64,000 bases of DNA from Crithidia sp. LVH-60A (lineage: Eukaryota > Euglenozoa > Kinetoplastea > Trypanosomatida > Trypanosomatidae). Positions 60,401-64,000 of the stretch are shown one piece after another. The DNA is taken from contig CP119644.1 in NCBI GenBank assembly GCA_030078075.1, positions 1,020,001 through 1,084,000 of the forward strand. The letters are read 5' to 3'. Under the pieces are notes generated by a model. It worked only from the letters and a program-made list of their open reading frames with translations. It made no database searches and was not told the origin of the DNA. The position numbers and the translations under genes were made by a program. Position 1 is the stretch's first letter. Each line of letters starts with the position of its first letter.

Positions 60401-62503
60401 TGCCCTCGTTGCCGCCATCGCTGCCGCGTTCCGCAGCCGCCTCGCGGTAGACGTCCTCCAGCTCTGGAGCGTCGTCGGTCGAGTGCGTGTTCTCATGTGT
60501 GATCGCCACCATCGTCCGCACGCTTTCACGCGTCATGAAGGGATCGTCTACTTCCTGCAGCGTGTGATCGACGGCGTAGAACTGCTCGAAGCGCAGCAGA
60601 CGTGATGGGTCTTTGAGAGAGGCTGCGGAAGGGCCACCTCGATGGTGATGCCGTTGCCGCAGCAGCTGCCGCACCGCTTCTAGAACGTGGGGTGTGGAGG
60701 AGCTGACGGAGAAGGTAGGACGGCGACGTCTGCATCGAGCGGAGCAGAAGCTGCAGCGCCGCCTTGGTGTGCTGACGGGTAAAAATGCCGTGCTCGCGCA
60801 GCGTGGCCAGCGCACCCGCCGCGTGGTGCGACCCGCTGGCAAGAGACTCGTGCAGGTGCAACACGCCGCGCACCACACCGCTAACAGATGACCCAGGCAA
60901 AGAAGACGGAATGTTAGCCTCGGTGTTGTGCGACACCAGGTGCAAGATGCCAAGGAAGGTACTGCAGCTCAGCGCGGATGTGGCGTGGAAGCCGCCCACC
61001 CGCCACGGCCACCGCCTCGCCGCTCTCCAGAAACGTGTCGACAAAGCGCACAAACTCAGCAGAAACCACCGGCGCACTCTTCTCAGCAGCAGCAGCAGCA
61101 TTTGTCGCGGCGGTGGTCGTGGCGTTGAGTCGCGTCACCTCGCCTTCCCTCTCTGCTTCCCACACTCCGAAGAGAGCAGCGAAGAGCTGCGCGAAGGTTG
61201 GCGACCGCCCTGACTTGGCCCGCTGCGCCATCATCTCAGCTACAGCAATGCGCCACGCGCGCTGGGCAGCCAAAGCGAGAACAGGCTGTCCACCTTCCGG
61301 CTGTTTTACAGCGCCTTCCTCCTCATGCGGCAGATGCGTGCCCGGTAGAGGTGAGAGAGCTGTGGGGCAGCCGTGGCGGACGTGCAGGCGCCGCAGCTGC
61401 ACCGCTCGCCGGTCCTCTGACCAGCGCAGACCGTTCTGCACAAGCGTTGCCCACGCCGCAGTGACCTTACGGCACGCGGCGGCCTGTCGGGCTGGCGGCG
61501 TACGAGCCTGTGGGGCTGCTGCCTGTACCGGAATGGCACGACGCACTGGGGAGCCAAGATGTCTGTCGGACGCATTACCGGTGCCGCCAGCGCCGCTAAG
61601 AGATGTGCGCTGCTGTCGCTCCTTGAGAAACCGCTGGTAGCGCATCTTAAAACCGGCGTTCGCGTCGTAGGCGCTCTGCTCCGACTGCTGCAACGACTCC
61701 AGAGACTCCTGCAGCTGTCTCTGTGCCCGAAGCGTCGCGGCATCGAAAGCCGCGACCTGCGCGGTAAATTTCTCTTTTGTTTGCAGAAAGTAGTGCAGGT
61801 GCCGTCGACGGTGCCCCGCCTCCCAGTCTATGGTGAGCTGAGGCATGCGGTACTCGAGCCGATGGCCGGGCAGGAAGACGCGCTCAGAGACGCGGAAGTC
61901 GCCGAGCGGCACGCGCACCTGTGACACCGCACCATTCTCTTCTCGCATATTCACTAACACCAACCCGGGTAGGTCAATCGCCCTGCGTTTCGCGAGAACG
62001 TGTTCGGCTTCGCGCACCGCTGGCCCCACCGCGTCTGTCAAGACAAGTGACCACGTCGACGGCTCCTGCAGCCGCTGCAACGCAGCCCAGCGCGCCTCGC
62101 CGTACAAAAGCTCCAGCTCCGCGTAGTGGAAGCGGTAGTAGTGCGTGCGGTACGAGGTGGTGTAGTGGGGACACTGACCACGGCCGTCTGCTCGCATGAA
62201 CGCCACGAGCTCGAGCACCTGCATGAGGTCGTCGGAGCTGCCCGAAGAGATGCGGAAGGGCGCACCAACGTACGAGAGGACGCGCCACTGGTCGGCGTCG
62301 GTCAGCAAGGATGCTGCGCCGGTGAAGTACTCGTCAGGTATGGACAAGTTCAGCTGCGGCTTCCATGGCCAGTCCACGTCCGGTTCTGGGATGATAATCT
62401 TCACATTGCTGGCGTGCACACACGTAGCAAGGGCGAAGAGCAGGCAGGCAAGCAGAGCGCGGAGCCCAAACCACCGCGCTGCTCTAGATAGTATGCACGG
62501 CAT
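57438..62503 (-). CDS. very large secretory-pathway protein of unknown function, read across about five frame changes
   Basis: From the ATG at 62503 the protein starts with a clear signal peptide (MPCILSRAARWFGLRALLAC onward, hydrophobic core to about residue 30), followed by ASNVKIIIPEPDVDWPWKP. Coding-like sequence then continues without a gap, through consecutive frames, to a stop at 57438, giving about 1690 residues. Frame changes are needed near 61000, 60715, 59045, 58735 and 57890. The content is mostly helical, Ala/Leu-rich, with Ser- and Gln-rich linkers and no obvious membrane helix after the signal. One segment (FYEATDRGNPYAQHLANYLA) resembles a Sel1-type repeat, but that alone does not prove an Hrd3/SEL1L-like role. 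No glycosyltransferase motif was seen that would make it UGGT. It is probably ER-lumenal or secreted. Confidence 0.6.
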
Positions 62504-63598
62504 TCGACAAGCAGAAAATAAAAAAAAAAAAAAACACCAACGTTGTTGCGCGTGTGTATCTGGGTAAGTGTGTGGTGTGTGTGCTACGCTGTACACCCCT
62601 AAAAGCACACAATAGAAGGCGTTTCCCTTTAAGGCATGGAAAGAAGAAAATAAAAAATTAAAAGCGCGTGAAAGAGAGACAGAATGAGGGCTTGAGTGGG
62701 TAAAGGTGTAGGGCTCCTGGGAGTGAGAGACAAGCAGCGTCAAGCGGCGCTTCTGCAAAACCGGGTTTCTTTTTGAAGATCGTTATTTTCACCTTTTTCA
62801 GTAGTTGCACATTCTTGTAGTTCGCGATGCGGACAAGCCAAAAAGAAGGAGGTGTGCCTTGTAGCTGATGAAGCGGTGCTATCAGCTCTTTTTTCTTTTG
62901 CCTCTCCTGCTCGCTTGCTGACCGTGCCGAAACCTTAATTTTGAAGTCTCGAACCAGCCGCACCATCAAGCTGGCACGGAGAGTCGTGCATTGATTGCAT
63001 ATTCCTTTTTTGTTCCTTTTAGGGAAAAAAGATAGTGAATCTTTGGTACATTTCTGCGCGGCGCAAAAGGGAAAGTAAGTAAGAACGAAAGAGTCTCAGT
63101 ACGTTGTAAACGCGTCTTCTCTCTCTCTGTCCGTCTTTGCTCATCCGCGACGACATGCCCGCTATGACGCAAAAAAAAAGGGAGAAGAAAGAGAGAGCCA
63201 TGAGTCTCCTTTCGTTCTCTCAAAATAGAGGTTCAAAGGCAGCGACAGAAGGCAAAATTCCTCTCTCTCTTTCTACAGGAACAAGGAACAACGAAGAGAG
63301 ACGTGTGGGGGAAGAAGTACATCGAGAAGGTGAAAAGATGTCCAAGCGACCTCACCTGAAGCAAAATCCTGTACACAATCAACAAAAAACAAACAAGAAT
63401 ACACACACACACACACACACACACACAGCGACAACTACCCACATACGCACAGCTGCGTACGCGCGTAGGTAAACAACTCCGCATGCGTCCATCTCCCTTC
63501 ATTTAACGCGCAGTCTAACTGCTGCGGCAGAGAAACAGCAAACACACAGCAACAAAAAGACCACGACGGAACCACAACCTGAACGTGCGACACTCACC
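62504..63598. other. intergenic spacer with (AC)n microsatellite
   Basis: AT-rich, with an A15 run at about 62520-62534 just upstream of the giant gene's ATG, and an (AC)n microsatellite at 63401-63427. Pyrimidine tracts occur at 62640-62680 on the minus strand. No gene seen. Confidence 0.55.
63401..63427. repeat. (AC)13 microsatellite
   Basis: A perfect dinucleotide run of about 27 bases in the spacer. Similar runs elsewhere: (GT)n 2978-3003, (GA)n 19083-19101, 21967-21985 and 33103-33124. Confidence 0.9.
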
Positions 63599-64000
63599 TC
63601 AAATAGCCGATGCTGTCTTGGCGGCTGTCGTGGCAGCAGCCTGCGCCTCCATGTCGAACATAATCTGCTTCATCGACCGGCTCACCTGCTTGCCTGGCCT
63701 GTAGCGGCAAAGCGGGCAGCCACTCCCCTTCATGCACTCCGCCTCGTAGTCGGTCGAGAGGAAAGAAGTGCTGGCACCCATCGCAGAGAGCGATGCTCGC
63801 GTCTGCGCGCATGAGGCGGTAGTAGCGGTTCGGCACCGGCAGCGTGCCGTAGCGCGGACGCACAATGAACACCTCATCACGGCGGAAGCCCTTCAGGACA
63901 TCGGCAGTGGCGACAAAAGGTTGGTAGACGCCGTTGGCGCGTCCTGGTCGCAGAACGTACTGCAGCTGCGTAAAGAAGGGGTCGCCGCCCTTGTTCGCCG
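63599..64000 (-). CDS. C-terminal part of a zinc-binding protein, possibly IFT122-like; 5' end beyond window, one frame change
   Basis: The frame is open at the right edge and reads FFTQLQYVLRPGRANGVYQP, VFIVRPRYGTLPVPNRYYRL and then DASIALCDGCQHFF; changing frame near 63760 continues LSTDYEAECMKGSGCPLCRY and a Met/Ala-rich helical end, with the stop at 63599. The CDGC and CPLC pairs with a Cys between them form a small zinc-binding module. The arrangement YYR, Ala-Ser-Ile, C-x2-C, F-x4-D-Y-E, then C-P-x-C is what I remember from the C-terminal end of the intraflagellar transport A protein IFT122, which moves cargo back along the flagellum, but I cannot test it here. The larger N-terminal part (expected WD repeats) is outside the window. 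Confidence 0.5.

Noticed and set aside
57438-62503. UDP-glucose:glycoprotein glucosyltransferase, suggested by size and signal peptide
   Set aside because: No GT24 catalytic motifs are visible in the C-terminal part.
1-64000. Bacterial-type operons, CRISPR arrays, insertion sequences, retroelements
   Set aside because: None seen: no direct-repeat/spacer arrays, no transposase or reverse-transcriptase motifs, and no LTR-like terminal repeats. The gene organisation is trypanosomatid.

Overview
The window is nuclear chromosome from a trypanosomatid (Leishmania / Crithidia / Angomonas-like kinetoplastid; the genus cannot be fixed from sequence alone). The reasons are: every convincing gene lies on the minus strand, as in a directional polycistronic gene cluster; no gene shows a conserved cis-intron; GC-rich coding blocks alternate with AT-rich spacers full of polypyrimidine tracts (polypurine on the given strand) followed by AG just before start codons, which is the spliced-leader trans-splicing pattern; and the gene content includes an RNA-editing RNase III endonuclease. 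Transcription runs from high to low coordinates.

Layout from the right edge, in transcription order: C-terminal part of a zinc-binding protein (63599-64000, possibly IFT122-like); a very large secretory-pathway protein (57438-62503); a small single-pass membrane protein (56094-56714); a secretory membrane protein (52065-53756); a very large probably mitochondrial helical-repeat protein (46199-51136); a gene mostly overwritten by homopolymer sequence (44862-45722); an RNA-editing endonuclease of the KREN type (42280-44158); a DDT/WHIM chromatin-remodelling subunit candidate (38508-41592); ribosomal protein eL24 copy 2 (37497-37871); a bitopic membrane protein (34981-36703); a cysteine-rich secreted protein (33313-33775); eL24 copy 1 (31458-31832); a meiotic HORMA-domain protein (29257-30837); a mitochondrial membrane protein candidate (27162-28240); a PDIA6-like protein without a CxxC active site (24732-26234); two tandem 3-hydroxyacyl-CoA dehydrogenases (20373-21290, 23010-23921); an inositol polyphosphate 5-phosphatase (15323-18165); a MEMO-family protein (13264-14370); a CorA-like Mg2+ transporter (10006-12000); two probable mitochondrial unknowns (7524-8543, 6360-6782); GPI mannosyltransferase III (3383-5287); a small membrane protein (2120-2965); and an unknown protein running off the left edge (1-1243).

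Nine of the 23 gene units can only be read as one protein by changing frame, about 19 changes in all. Several fall exactly on short homopolymers such as C5 or G5, and conserved sequence continues on both sides. Together with two blocks of nearly pure homopolymer (about 30845-31135 and 44960-45625), this points to sequencing or assembly error rather than decay or programmed frameshifting. Anyone using single-frame ORFs here will split or miss the chromatin, editing and giant genes.

The genes are not a functional operon; in trypanosomatids neighbours share a transcript but usually not a pathway. The most interesting items are the DDT/WHIM protein, the HORMA protein, the CorA-like protein with AMN instead of GMN, the PDI-like protein without its active site, the 5-phosphatase with a large insert inside its catalytic domain, and the duplicated dehydrogenase and eL24 genes that look homogenised by gene conversion.
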